Source: Zeugodacus cucurbitae
Lineage: Eukaryota > Arthropoda > Insecta > Diptera > Tephritidae
Direction of reading: 5' to 3'
Assembly: GCF_028554725.1 (NCBI RefSeq)
Contig: NC_071667.1
Location: 10,461,501-10,525,500 of the forward strand
Length of the DNA: 64,000 nt
Of the stretch, positions 37,190 through 49,331 are shown piece after piece. A model generated the notes under the pieces. The model had not been told where the DNA came from and made no database searches. It saw nothing but the letters and a program-made list of their open reading frames with translations. A program made the translations under genes and the position numbers. Within the stretch, counting starts at the first letter, position 1; every line of letters starts with the position of its first letter.

Positions 37190-39135
37190 AACATTTTATA
37201 CTCTCGCAATTTATTGATGCCACTTTATAAAGATAACACACTAGAATAAAGAAAATCATCATATGTATATAGTATATGAGGGCAGAGGTAATTCCTGAAC
37301 CGATTTCACTCATTTTCACAACCAAGGTACACTATATTTAAGACTATGTATGTATGTGATTGGCGTTGCAACCGTTTAGCCGGTTATAGCCGAATCGACG
37401 ATAGTGCGCCACTTCTCTCTCTCCTTCGCAGTTCGGCGCCAGTTGGAGATCCCAAGTGTAACCAGGTCACTCTCCACCTCCAACGGAGTGGAGGCCTTCC
37501 ACTTCCTCGGCTTCCTCCGGCGGGTACTGCATCGAACACCTTCAGGGCTGGAGTGTTTTCGTCCATTCGGACAACATGACCTAGCCAGCGTAACCGCTGT
37601 CTTTTTATTCGCTGAACTATGTCAATGTCGTCGTATAACTCGTTCAGCTCATCGTTCCATCGTCTGCGGTATTCGCCGTTGCCAATGTTCTGAGGACCAT
37701 ATATCTTGTGCAAAATTTTCCTCTCGAAAACTCCTAGTGTCGTCTCATCTGATGTTGACATCGTCCAAGCTTCTGCACCGTAGAGCAGGACGGGAATGAT
37801 AAGCGACTTGTAGACCTTGATTTTGGTTCGTCGAGAGAGGACTTTACTGTTCAATTGCCTACTCCGTCCAAAGTAGCACCTGTTGGCAAGAGTTATTCTG
37901 CGCTAGATTTCGAGGCTGACATTGTTCGAGTTGTTGATGCTGGTTCCCAGGTATACGAAATTACGACCTCGAAGTTATGACTGTCAACAGTGACGTGGGA
38001 GCCAAGACGCGAATGCGCTTACTGTTTGCTTGATGACAGGAGATATTTCGTCTTGTCCTCATTCACCTCCAGACCCATTCGCTTCGCCTCCTTATCCATG
38101 CGGGAAAAAGCAGAACAAACGGCGCGGTTGTTGCTTCCGATGATAGCAATATCATCGGCGTACGCCAGGAGCTGTACACTCTTGTAGAAGATTGTACCTT
38201 CTCGGATCATCAGATTAAAGAAGTCGCACGATAGTGAGTCACCTTGTCTGAAACCTCGTTTGGTATCGAACGGCTCGGAGAGGTCCTTCCCAATCATGAG
38301 CTTTTGGTGTTGCTCAGCGTCAATTTACACAGCCGTATTAGTTTTGAGGGGATACCAAATTCAGACATCGCGGCGTAAAGGCAGCTCCTTTTCGTGGTGT
38401 CGAAAGCAGCTTTAAAATCGACAAAAAGGTGGTGTGTGTCGATCCTCTTTTCACGGGTCTTCTCCAAAATTTGGCGCATGGTGAATATCTGGTCAGTTGT
38501 CGATTTTCCAGGCCTAAAGCCACACTGATAAGGTCCAATCAGTTTGTTGACGGGGGGCTTTAGTCTTTCACACAGTACGCTCGATAGAACCTTGTATGCG
38601 ATATTTAGGAGGCTGATCCCACGGTAATTGGCGCAGATTGTGGGATCTCCCTTTTTATGGATTGGGCAGAGCACACTGAGATTCCAATCGTCAGGCATGC
38701 TTTCTTCCGACCATATTCTGCAAAGAAGCTGATGCATGCACCTTATCAGTTCTTCGCCGCCGTATTTGAATAGTTCTGCCGGTAATCTATCGGCCCCCGA
38801 TTTCGACAATTTCTCCACAAGTGATGTCACAGGTCAAATACAGTATTTAAGTAAAGTTTCGCTATCTCCATTAGTTCCTAATGTACATATATATTATAAA
38901 GTGAAGGAATAAGATGGAATTCAAAATTGAGTTATATGGGAAGTAGGCGTGCTTGTGAACCGATATTCCGTCCATATTATCAGGGTGTCAATTATATATT
39001 ATATACCGAATTTTATTGAAACCGGTTCAGTAGTTGCAGAGATATGGTTTTTGACCCATAAGTGTGCGACGCCCATTTTACATTTTGTAAAAAATCTAAG
39101 TTTGCCATTCCTTCTGTAAAGTTTAGTATATCTGA
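37190..39135 (+). repeat. Family X copy X4, split by an RTE
   Basis: The left part (37190-37342: ACATTTTATACTCTCGCAAT to CCAAGGTACACTATA) and the right part (about 38797-39135: CCGATTTCGACAATTTCTCC to TTCTGTAAAGTTTAGTATAT) are both forward X. They flank an RTE insertion. About 230 bp of X present in X1 between these points is missing, so the insertion came with a target deletion, or a deletion preceded it. The hairpin end and the 3' end are absent. Confidence 0.75.
37343..38797 (-). mobile_element. RTE-type LINE, longest copy (copy 4)
   Basis: This is the most complete copy of the window's RTE family. Reading on the minus strand it encodes the reverse transcriptase core (GADRLPAELFKYGG, CPIHKKGDPTICANYRGISL, GFRPGKSTTDQI), motif A (FVDFKAAFD), motif B (GFRQGDSLS) and the catalytic YADD (LLAYADDIAIIG). 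The post-RT region follows (RRTKIKVYKSL, PVLLYGAEAW, KRQRLRWLGHVVRMD, GRPPLRW). Domain order and wording fit RTE-clade elements. The endonuclease end is missing. Frameshifts near 38295 and in the post-RT region break the frame. The 3' end reads CCAATCACATACATACATA, a CATA-type tail. Confidence 0.88.
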
Positions 39136-40063
39136 CGTCGAGTGGCAACACTAACACGACACAACTAATTATGCTTCTTTTAAAATAAAGCAAACTTTAA
39201 ACCATTTCATTCCGAGCTAAATATTCAATTTATATTCTTTACTTTTGCTATTCTCTCTATTCTCTTCTAAAGTGTACATACCAAAGATTAAGCTAGAATT
39301 CCATTGCAATTCGTTGCGACATATTTTCGTCACTGCCACATTTTTGCGCTGATACTTTGATTTCCCTGCTGTTTACGTCACAATTTATTTATTCACACTT
39401 TGTGCTGCATTTATTCTATAATTTTTTTTTTAAATTTCTTATTTCCCTTTCTATTTTTATTACAGCGCATTTTCAATTCCATTTAAATTTATTCGCCTTG
39501 AATTTCTTTAGTTCCATTTTGTTTAGAGCTTTTGTTCACATTGATTAAATTTTTAGTAGCTAAATGCACTCGCACTATGTGTATATACATATATATCACT
39601 TTCAACGAAAGAGAACACTTCTAAGTATATTTGTAGATATATGTATATGTATGCATACAAGAACATGAATAAGAAAGTAAAATTGCTATTATACGAAAGT
39701 GCAAACGGAGTTGGGGGTTTCTCGTCGTAAAAAAACGGCAGTGTAGCATATGGATGGATGCATTTTGCCTTACACTCCAGGACAATGCTCGTTAACTTAC
39801 TCAAAAAATAACGGTAAAATGTCATGGCCTAAATGCTGTGTAGTAAAATCATTTTGTTACTGCAATTCATCTCAATTTTAATCACTTAAATAAATGGATC
39901 TCGCATTATTTTGTTTTTTTATTTTTTGTATATTATCACAACTGTCAATTGTGAACGAAACCTCAGACTATGACCTTTTGGGACTGATTACTTTATAACT
40001 TTGATGTAACTAAAGATTTCGGTTCATTATAGAACAGACAACATGAAATAGTAAACCCATTAT
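39136..40063. other. Gene-free AT-rich stretch
   Basis: No gene or repeat is recognised. Confidence 0.5.
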
Positions 40064-42704
40064 ATTTTTATACTCTCGCAACAAAGTTGCTACGAGAGTA
40101 TTATAGTTTTGTCCACATAACGGTTAGTTGTAAGTCCTAAAACTAAACGAGTTAGATATAGGGTTATATATGGGCATTTCCGCCATGTCGAACGGGACAA
40201 TCGTACAACTTTCAACTAAAAAAAAGTATGAACAAAAACGTTTTTTAATTTTGACAGTAGGATTTTTTAATAGCCCTTCATTAGCTCTACATTTAGTGTT
40301 AAGGTTGATTTTGGAACGGTTTTCATTTTCAAGATAATTGCAAAAAACCAATTGCAAAAAATGGAAGTCGTTTTTGGGAACAACGATACAAACGGCGATT
40401 TCAGCGAATTGTGAGGCAATATTCAAATGTTTTTGATTGTAAAATGTTGCGCATTGATGGCCTTTAAAGATGGTATGAGTTTCATCCAAAAATAATTTTT
40501 AGTTTTTTTTAATTAATTATTAACCACATTCGCACGGTACATGTCGCACGGGACATTTTTTCCATCATAATATTTATGTTGATTTTGTTTTATAATACGG
40601 AATTATTAACAACAAGTCCAAAGTGGTAAATGTATTTATTTATTTATTTTAACTAATATCCAACGAGAAACACAACAAAAATTATATAGTATGAAATGAA
40701 AATGGTATTATGAATGTGAAATACATTTTTTTTTTCAGAAAATGCTGTCTTCGGGTATAAAATTTTTTGGATTTCGTTATCTGCCAGATTTTCCTTTTGA
40801 TAACTGCTCCCACTCCATCGACGGCTGCTTGCAAAAAAATTCTATTCTAATGAAGAGTATTTTAATTATTTTATAAAATTAACCAGGCTTGATAATATAA
40901 ATTTGTTTTTTTAAACTGAGAGCAGTTACCTTAAAAAAATAAATATTTTAGAAAAGCAACTAAAGGATTTCTTAATTTTAGTTAAGATATTTATCAAGAA
41001 AATAATATTTCATGCGTTAACTTGTCACTTTTAAAAGCAAACGATTTCCCTTACAACCTTGTTAAAATGAGCACTCTTATTTTGATTTGGAAGCCTATAA
41101 TTTTCGCCAAAATCTATTTGAATAGCTATTTCAGTGGAATTTAAAGTGCGGTTTTTGTTCATATGTAAATAATTAATGTAAATGTATCTATTTACATACT
41201 TAAGTCAATTTTATAAGACAAAAAATAAATTTCAATTTTTAAATTCCACACCTACGATGTGCCGAATTTGAAGTAGTTACCAAAACCACAAATCTTCTGA
41301 TTTTTGAACAAGGTTTTTTTATTATAATTGTATACAAATTTTCTGTTTATACCCAAAATTTGGCGAGCTTTCTACTTGTATTTGCGATGCAGTGGGAACA
41401 AGTGTCGTTTTTTGGTGTCGCACGGGACATTAAAATATAGGATAATAAGAGAGCAAAAACTTACAGTTATTTGCAATCGCATGCTTTCTTATGCATTTTA
41501 TTTTGCTCTTTGTACCCTTATAAAGGTTTTACACAAAGCAAAAAAATTTACATGATATGTTTCTTTAACAATTTTTACGAAAAAACAAATACAGTAGAAA
41601 AATCGAAATGAGAAAAGTAGTTCCTATTCGACTTGGCTTTGGTATATCTCGTAATTGGTTATGAATTAATTTAAAATTAATTTAATATCAATAAATTTAG
41701 ATATTTTCCTATGAAAATATGCAAAAACTTTGTAATTCTAATAATGTTTAATATTTTGTCTGTGGTAGACCTTCAGGCGGAAATGCCCATATACCAAAGT
41801 GATCAAGGTGACGAGAAAAGTTCAAATCCGGATGTCTGTCCGTCCGTCCGTCCGTGCAAGCTGTAACTTGAGTAAAAATTGAGATATCTTGATGAAACTT
41901 GGAAGACGTATTTCTTGGCACCATAAGAAGGTTAAGTTCAAAAAGGGGCGTAATCGGACCACTGCCACGCCCACAAAATGGCGAAAACCGAAAACACAGA
42001 ATCGCACTATGAAGGGGCATATGTGGATGTAATTTTTTTTGGGGAAGTGGGTGTGGCCCCGCCCCCTACTAAGTTTTATGTACATATCTCGCAAACTACT
42101 AAAGCTATATCAATGAAACTAGAGTCTTCTAGAGTCGTTTATTTTAGGTCCTACCTTGAAAAACCTTGTTGAAAACTTCTAAAAGTGGGTTAACTCACTA
42201 ACGAAAAACACCAGAAACACTAAATTTCACATAAGAAATTGCATATGGAAAATGGGCGTGGCATCGCCCACTTATGGGTCAAAAACCATATCTTGGTTTG
42301 TAATAGTTTCCTTACATCCCAATGATATGTTGTGAAAATAGGCCAAACCGCTTTACAACCACGCCTACTTCCTATATAGCAGAACTTTGAAGACGAACTG
42401 AATCGTTTACTTTACAATATACAAAGTAAGCTCTAGTGAAGATATCAATGCAGAACTTTGAACAAATACTACGTTTATAGTGTGGCAGCCCCATTCTAAA
42501 AATCGCCAAAATCGGACCATAGGTTTTCAAGGCCCTATATATCGAACGTGAGGACCTCGGTGCTTCTAACGTAATATTATGGTTTCCAACTTTCAATGGA
42601 CTTTATACAATATACATATACATAATATTAATAAAGTTAAATAAATAAATTGCGAGAGTATAAAATGTTCGGTTACACCCGAACTTAGTACTTCCTTGCT
42701 TGTT
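40064..42704 (-). repeat. Family X copy X5, split by element W
   Basis: A reversed copy. The left end has the foldback TACTCTCGCAACA...TTGCTACGAGAGTA (40070-40101). The body resumes after W at 41790 with TATACCAAAGTGATC, and the GTTCGG hairpin end finishes at 42704. The internal GGGCGTGG-type blocks are at about 41971, 42050 and 42253. Compared with 46417-47616 it has several deletions. Confidence 0.85.
40171..41789. mobile_element. TIR DNA element W, 1,619 bp
   Basis: Perfect 14-bp terminal inverted repeats, TGGGCATTTCCGCC (40171-40184) and its complement (41776-41789). The interrupted host is X5. The uninterrupted X at about 46519 reads GGGTTATATATACC, so the insertion duplicated TA. A motif close to ATGTCGCACGGGACAT, nearly its own reverse complement, occurs at 40185-40200, 40541-40556 and 41415-41430, with a degenerate copy at 40530-40541. 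No transposase is recognised. A minus-strand open frame (about 40171-40489) reads out through the left end but matches nothing I know. Confidence 0.7.
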
Positions 42705-45700
42705 CTATGTATATGTTTGAACCAAACCGAGCATTGGAAGAGCTCAAACATGATCTAGATTTGTTTCGAAAAACGTGTCATTTTGTACCCAAATTAATAC
42801 CTTTTATACTGAAGAACCACGACGTTTTTTCATTAATTTGATCATTTTTAGGTATTGCCTACAATCTACCTCCTCTAATAAAATGGTCCTTGACTTTACT
42901 TTCCATATGGTAGCTTTTGGCTTCTCTATCATCATTACTATCCCATAGAAACTCTGCGGCTTGTCGAATGTGGTATTTGTATTTGTAATTGTTGAGTTCC
43001 TCTAAGGATCTCAGCTTAAAACTTATTTGAAGAAATGCTCATGTTTACTCTAATTGGTGGGATTTAGGAGCTCGGTGAGCCAACATTTTGATTACTTTCT
43101 TTATCAGGTATTACCTGCTCTCATTAAATGCTTCTTGATTATCCAGTTACGTTTTAAGAATGGTTTCTGAGAAGGAGTATTTCCTGTATATCCTGGCTGG
43201 TACAACTACTACTACTAATACTTTCAAACAAGTGGTCCCGCTGAGTATGCTACCAAGCCCTGCTACGGTACTTCTTTTTCCATGTATTATGCCATTGTTG
43301 ATTAAAACATATGTTTTTTTCTACATAAATATTTCTTTTAATCATATCGAAATTTGTATAGTAAAGTGTTTAGAATTTGATTTAGAAATGTATAAAATTA
43401 ATATTTCATACTTGAACCGGTTTCTTTTACTACTTATGTATATTTAATGAAGCAATATGCTTATCCACAAGTGAGCGATATTATTTAGCACCGCAAGGAT
43501 TTGGTCGGTTTTGGCCTCCTTGCTCTATATACATTGTAATGAAGTCATTCATTCTAAACGTACGCTGCACTACTTACATTAGAGCATTTAAAAATCGGTC
43601 GAAAAAGCACAACCAAGCAATAAAGTGGAAAATTTAAGTGCCGCCGCAACGAAGAGAGACACCAACACATATATGTAAATAACTACATATTCAAACAACA
43701 AAACAAGGCATGACCACTTACAAACCTGAGCTTTGGAGGCTCCAAAGGAATTCAAATGTCCATTACACACATACACAGAAACATATTTATCCGAATTCAC
43801 CTGCAACGCATGCATACATAGAGTTTGATAGTAGAGAGCCGCATTGAGTGCAAGTTGTGAATTCAAGTAGCCCTGCTTTTGTGTGAAAACCAAAAATTTA
43901 AAACAAAAACTAGCAAAAGTCCAACTATTCATGCCAGTAACTACGGTATTCTTTCGTTCTTCCATCTATCTATTCATACATTATTTCAACCGACCTGGCA
44001 AATAAAACTACTAAATTTTAAACTCTACTTCAAATGCACATTTTAGTCGAGAAAAAATTATGTTTTCCGAGCACTACCAAGTAGGTACACACATATACCC
44101 ATTTTGGTGAAAACTTAATTTAGCCAGGCTAGTTGAAATAGTAAAAATATGACGAAATGTAAGGTAAGTAGTAGCTGGTTCGTATTTTTGTTGTTGTTGC
44201 CAGCATATGGCACTAAAATTTCATTAAAAATTTAACAACATATGGTAAATTTCCGCTGAGAAATGAAAATGCCCCAACTAACAGGAGCAACGGGAAAGCA
44301 TCGGCAACACTGAGCATGAAAGAGCGAGAGAGAAATTGTGAGAAAATACTGCTCTGTTATTATTCAAGCACAGAGACACACAGAAACTACTTATATAGAT
44401 ACACGTGCTTCCATACATTGAAGCGTTAGAGGACACCACCAGCCGTTGCAATGACACCCTTTGTCTGTTGTGAATGTTCGTCGTCGTCTAAAAGCGTTTG
44501 CATTGCAAAGGAGTAAAAATTCCTGGCAATTGCAGCCATTGAAGAAGCTCAACTATTCTATTATATTTTTCTACTCCATTATACTTATTTACCGTTGACC
44601 ATCACCGATGGGAGTAGGCCAACCGCGCCAATGGGCTGTGCAGTTTGTGTTGCGGTAGAGTGTGGTGTAGTCGATGTGGTTTCATATGTGGCCAGCACGT
44701 TGCACTGAGCGTTACTATCTTCCAAATGCTTCGTTTAAAACATAAATTTTCGTATGTTTGTTTAATTTTTAAATGCTATGTAGTGGGTGTCGTTGAAGAA
44801 TTTCGTAGTTGAGAGAATTCAGGTGCCAATTGGAGTTGGTGTAATGTTTGTGCAATTCAAGTATCAAAGCATTTTATCAATTTGTTGTAGACACGTTTTG
44901 TTTTTGCAGTTCCCTTACAAATTAGTTTGCGGTAATTCCATTTTTTGCATTATTCAAGCAATCTAATTAGCTAATTCAATTTCCATTTTACAACGGGTTT
45001 CGCAATGTTCTCTTCATAGAAACATAGCGATACATATATTTTGTCCTTATCTATAGATATTTTGGTCTGATTATATAATAAATAAAAGAACCTTATATTA
45101 AGTAAAATTAATTATTTTATTTTAGTCCTACGTTAGTTTCACTTCCAAGAATTTGTTTGACTTTTGAACACCTCTTTTGTAGTTACATCTTTTGCTTGGG
45201 ATCCTGGATAGTCTCTTTACAGATTACTAATCAATAAATTAAACGGTTTATTTTAAGATCTACCATCTGAAAGAACCGAATATACGATCTTTAGCTATAT
45301 CTCTTTACAACAATGCTATTTTCAGATATTAATTGCCCCTACCATATATAGCTAAATGATTATTGTGTGCCATGAACCAAATTTCCGGTCATACCCATTT
45401 TCCAAATCAACTCATTGACAATCAAAAGTAAATAAAGCGATAACATAAGCGATTTCAACCGGAACGCAAATAATAACTTTACTCATGCAAATAATGAGTG
45501 AAAACAAAAGCAAAATAGAATAAAATGAAAACACATTTTGTATTCACTCAATAAAAAAATATAATTGGAACAGAGCGTCCAGAAAATGCCAAAGCAACAA
45601 TAAGAATAAAAAATGTCCACTTTTTAACGAATTTTCTTTTCAGCCGCCAACTCGGCAGCACGCTTCAAACTTTTCAGATATTTTTTCTCGTTTACCTCCC

Positions 45701-46123
45701 CATTAGCCGTCTCTCATAGACGTGAAAATGCTCCAGTGACATAACTTATAAACTACATACATATACATTTACGCTTATATTATCATTATGTTTTTGTTTT
45801 AGTTTTACTTTCTTGTTTCTGTTGGTTGTACATGTGGCGCAGCAAGTTAAGATAGTTCACTTTTTCTTCTTGTTGCTAGTTAAGAAATTTAATTCTTTTA
45901 TTTGAAAAAATATTACGTACAACTAAAGTAAGCATTAGTTGAGCAGGTTCATAGCATGCAGCTACATGCCCATAGAACAAGTTTATGCCACAATTTGTGG
46001 CATTGCGCGTGCAAGTGCCGAAAAATATGACAACTTTTAAATGCTACTAACTTGCAATAATTTGATTTGGGTTCATTTACTTACTTTCATTTAAATTTCA
46101 TGCCGGTTTTCTCTTCTTTGCAG
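42705..46123. other. Gene-free stretch
   Basis: No gene or transposon is recognised. A strong 5' splice consensus AAG|GTAAGTAG occurs at about 44163 on the plus strand without a convincing upstream acceptor. Confidence 0.4.
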
Positions 46124-46199
46124 AATTAATTAAACACATGCAACAGCAGAAAAATCAAGTGATTAATTTCGAAAAACATTAACGAGTTTATAAAGCAAG
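46124..46199 (+). other. Candidate non-coding exon
   Basis: The 76-nt segment is bounded by a textbook acceptor (pyrimidine tract TTTTCTCTTCTTTGCAG) and a textbook donor (AAG|GTGAGTAAG). All three frames contain stops, so it would be a 5' UTR exon. It holds one upstream ATG opening a 14-codon frame. The parent gene is not visible. Confidence 0.35.
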
Positions 46200-46416
46200 G
46201 TGAGTAAGATTAGTTTGCTTATAGTACATACTATTATGACTACTTTTGAGGAATATAATGAGCGTAGTGATTTCGATATAGTTTGTAAATATTGTATTTT
46301 TCACCGACTACCTAATATAATAAATTCCATTTTATATGCGACAATTAAACCTGACTTAATTTGAGTTAACATAGTCAAAATATAAGCAGCTCCATCCCAC
46401 GTTGAAATTGAATGAC

Positions 46417-47616
46417 AATTTTTATACTCTCGCAACAAATGTTGCTAAAGAGAGTATTATAGTTTTGTTCACATAACGGTTGTTTGTAACACCCAAAACT
46501 AAACGAGTTAGATATAGGGTTATATATACCAAAGTGATCAGGGTGAAGAGTGGAGTTCAAATCCGAATGTCTGTCTGTCCGTCCGTCCGTCCGCCTGTGC
46601 AAGCTGTAACTTGAGTAAAAATTAAGATATCTTGATGAAACTTGGCACACTTATTTCTTGGCATCATAGGAAGGTTGCTTTCGAAAATGGGCAAAATCGG
46701 ACTACTGCCACGCCCACAAAATGGCGAAAACCGAAAACACATAAAGTGCCATAACTAAGCCATAAATAAAGCTATGGAAATAAAATTTGGTATGAAGGAT
46801 CGCACTATGAAGGGGCATATTTGGATGTAATTTTTTTGGGGAAATGGGCGTGGGCCCGCCCCCTACTTAGGTTTTTGTACATATCTCGCAAACCAATAGA
46901 GCTATATAAACGAAACTTTATGCAGTCGTTTTTTTAGCCACTTCCTAATACAGTCCAAAAATGAAAGAAATCGGATAATAACCACGCCCACCTCCCATAC
47001 AAAAGTTAGGTTGAAAATTACTAAAAGTGGGTTAACTCACTAGCGAAAAACGTCAGAAACACTAAATTTCACATAAGAAATGGCAGATGGAAGCTGCACT
47101 GAGATTTTTTTACAAAATGGAAAATGGGCGTGGCGTCGCCCACTTTTGGGTCAAAAACCATATCTCAGGAACTACTCGACCAATTTCAATGAAACTTGGT
47201 TTGTAATAGTTTCCTTACATCCCAATGATATGTTGTGAAAATAGGCGAAATCGCTTCACAACCACGCCTACTTCCTATATACCCGAACTTTGAAGACGAT
47301 CTGAATCGTTTACTTTACAATATATAAAGTAAGCACTAGTGAAGATATCGGTGTAGAACTTTGCACAAATACTTTTTTAATAGTGTGGCAGCCCCATTCT
47401 AAAAATCGCCGAAATCGGACCATAGGTTTTTAAGGCCCCATATATCGAACACGAACCTAATATTATGGTTTCCAACTTTCAATGGACTTTATACAATATA
47501 TATGACGAATATGTGGGTCAAATTGTGTATTATATAATATAAATAAAGTTAAATAAATAAATTGCGAGAGTATAAAATGTTCGGTTACAACCGAACTTAG
47601 CCCTTCCTTACTTGTT
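46417..47616 (-). repeat. Family X, full-length copy X7
   Basis: The best complete copy, 1.2 kb. It starts with TTTTTATACTCTCGCAACAA and a foldback to GAGAGTATTATAG, and ends with GTTCGG-TTACAA-CCGAAC followed by CCCTTCCTTACTTGTT. Internally it is modular. An ATATCT...AAACTT block followed by CCACGCC(C/T)AC recurs near 46625, 46880 and 47160, spaced about 255-280 bp. The last two modules have the same 102-bp distance from ATATCT to CCACGCC. Each is preceded by a GGGCGTGG...CGCCC inverted GC block. Confidence 0.88.
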
Positions 47617-48032
47617 CTCTTTATATAGATTACCTAGACGGTTTGCCGTTAATTTGATAGATACAAGGTCTGTATATAATTATTTAGGTTTTCCATAACT
47701 GCATATTTAGATATGGAACCTCAAAAGTTATAAATTTAATTTATCAGTCTACATCGCTATGAAGATGATTTCAGCATTCAGCTTTATCTGAAAATATAAT
47801 AATATTCAAATGTTTTTTGAACATTCAATATTTCATAAGCCTATAAGAAAACTTTGAAAAGAAGAGGCCTATGGTCCTTTTTAGTATGAAATTTTACTTA
47901 ATAAATAGAAAATATTGGTTTTTTAGTTCTAAAGATATAAAAAAACTACAACTTTTTGATCTCCTTAATGGTTTGGCAATTTTTGACAATTGAGTTCCGG
48001 AAATTTCGTAGTTGTGTGTAAGCTTTAAATAT

Positions 48033-48200
48033 ATGTCTGGTAGAAGTGATTTGCCAATAACTTACGAATATTATGAATGTCGGGAACTTTGCAAAAACTC
48101 TGCAGAAAATTATTTTGACAACTTAAAATTTTATCAGGGTAATAATTTAAATTTTTATAAAAATATCAAACTAAAAAATCCTTTCAAAGCTTTTCCTTAA
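48033..48200 (+). other. Small open frame in the duplicated spacer (also at 50929-51096)
   Basis: ATG at 48033 opens 55 codons (MSGRSDLPITYEYYECREL... ending KNPFKAFP). No family is recognised. It lies in the non-repeat spacer between X7 and X8 and is duplicated unchanged. It could equally be chance. Confidence 0.15.
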
Positions 48201-48792
48201 TTGGTTGCATCAATATTCTTATCAGTCATGTCATCGTAATAATATTTCTCCATCAAACGACCAAAACAGCGTACTACTTCATACTATCATAACCGCAATA
48301 ATATATACAATTCTTAAATATTTATAAAAGCAATTGCACAAAGCAAACCAAATTACAAAAAGCTAACAACTTTTGCCATCATACTCACAAATATATTCTA
48401 TAATATAATATAATGCGATTAATGAAAGCACAAATTCCCTTGTAACTTGTACTTTTCTCATAGTTACTCACTTTAATCCGGTTTCGTGCGAACATAAACT
48501 GGTCGCGCATTGTTTTAGTTTCGTTTGACATACAACTCAGTTAGTTGTGCTCACATTGTGGTTTTGTTATTGTAATGGCGGTTTTTGATTTTCAGTTTCA
48601 TTGCATTTATTACAGCATTATTTACGCGTTGAACTTGTATATATTTGGTCATTGGAGGTGTGATTCAATATTTAGTATGTAATATTGAATGAAAAAAAAA
48701 TAATATAATATTTCTTTCAGATAAATAATATAATATTTCTTTATTATTTAAGGAAAAAAAATTTAAAAATTTCAGCAACAGCTATAATCTAA

Positions 48793-49331
48793 AACAAGTA
48801 AGGAAAGGCTAAGTTCGGGTGCAACCGAACATTTTATCGAAAATCATCATATATGGTATATAGGCTGAGGTAATTCTTGAACCAATTTCACTCATTTTCA
48901 TCACCAACATTCATTATATCCAAGATTATATGCTCACTTAATTTGGCTAAGATATTTCACATATTAACCGATTTATAAGCTATTAAGCCCATCTTATTTT
49001 TAAAAATCCTATAATTAGGTATATGGTCCCATATCCCACACGTGTCATCAGGGTGTCAAGAAAATATTATATACCGAATTTCATTGAAATCTGTCGAGTA
49101 GTTCCTGAGATATGGTTTTTGACCCGTAAGTGGGCGATGCCACGCCCATTTTCCATTCAGTAAAAAAATCTGAGTGCAGCTAGTTTCTACTATTTCTCCT
49201 GTAAAATTTAGTGTTTCTGACGTTTGTCGATAGTGAGGTAACGAACTTTTGGTAATTTTCAACCTAACCTTTGTCTGGGAGGTGGACGTGGTTATTATAC
49301 GATTTCAATTATTTTCATGGTGTATGGTGGG
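48793..49331 (+). repeat. Family X copy X8, left part (duplication unit 1)
   Basis: Starts AACAAGTAAGGAAAGGCTAA with a perfect GTTCGG/CCGAAC hairpin, and runs to ATGGTGGG at 49331, where a hAT begins. Some inner segments are deleted relative to X3. In this unit the right part is cut off by the duplication junction. Confidence 0.85.

Noticed and set aside
40124..40489. 121-codon minus-strand frame at the left end of W as a transposase
   Set aside because: It reads through the terminal repeat into X and shows no DDE, RNase-H-like or DNA-binding motif I can recognise. It is mentioned only as unexplained.
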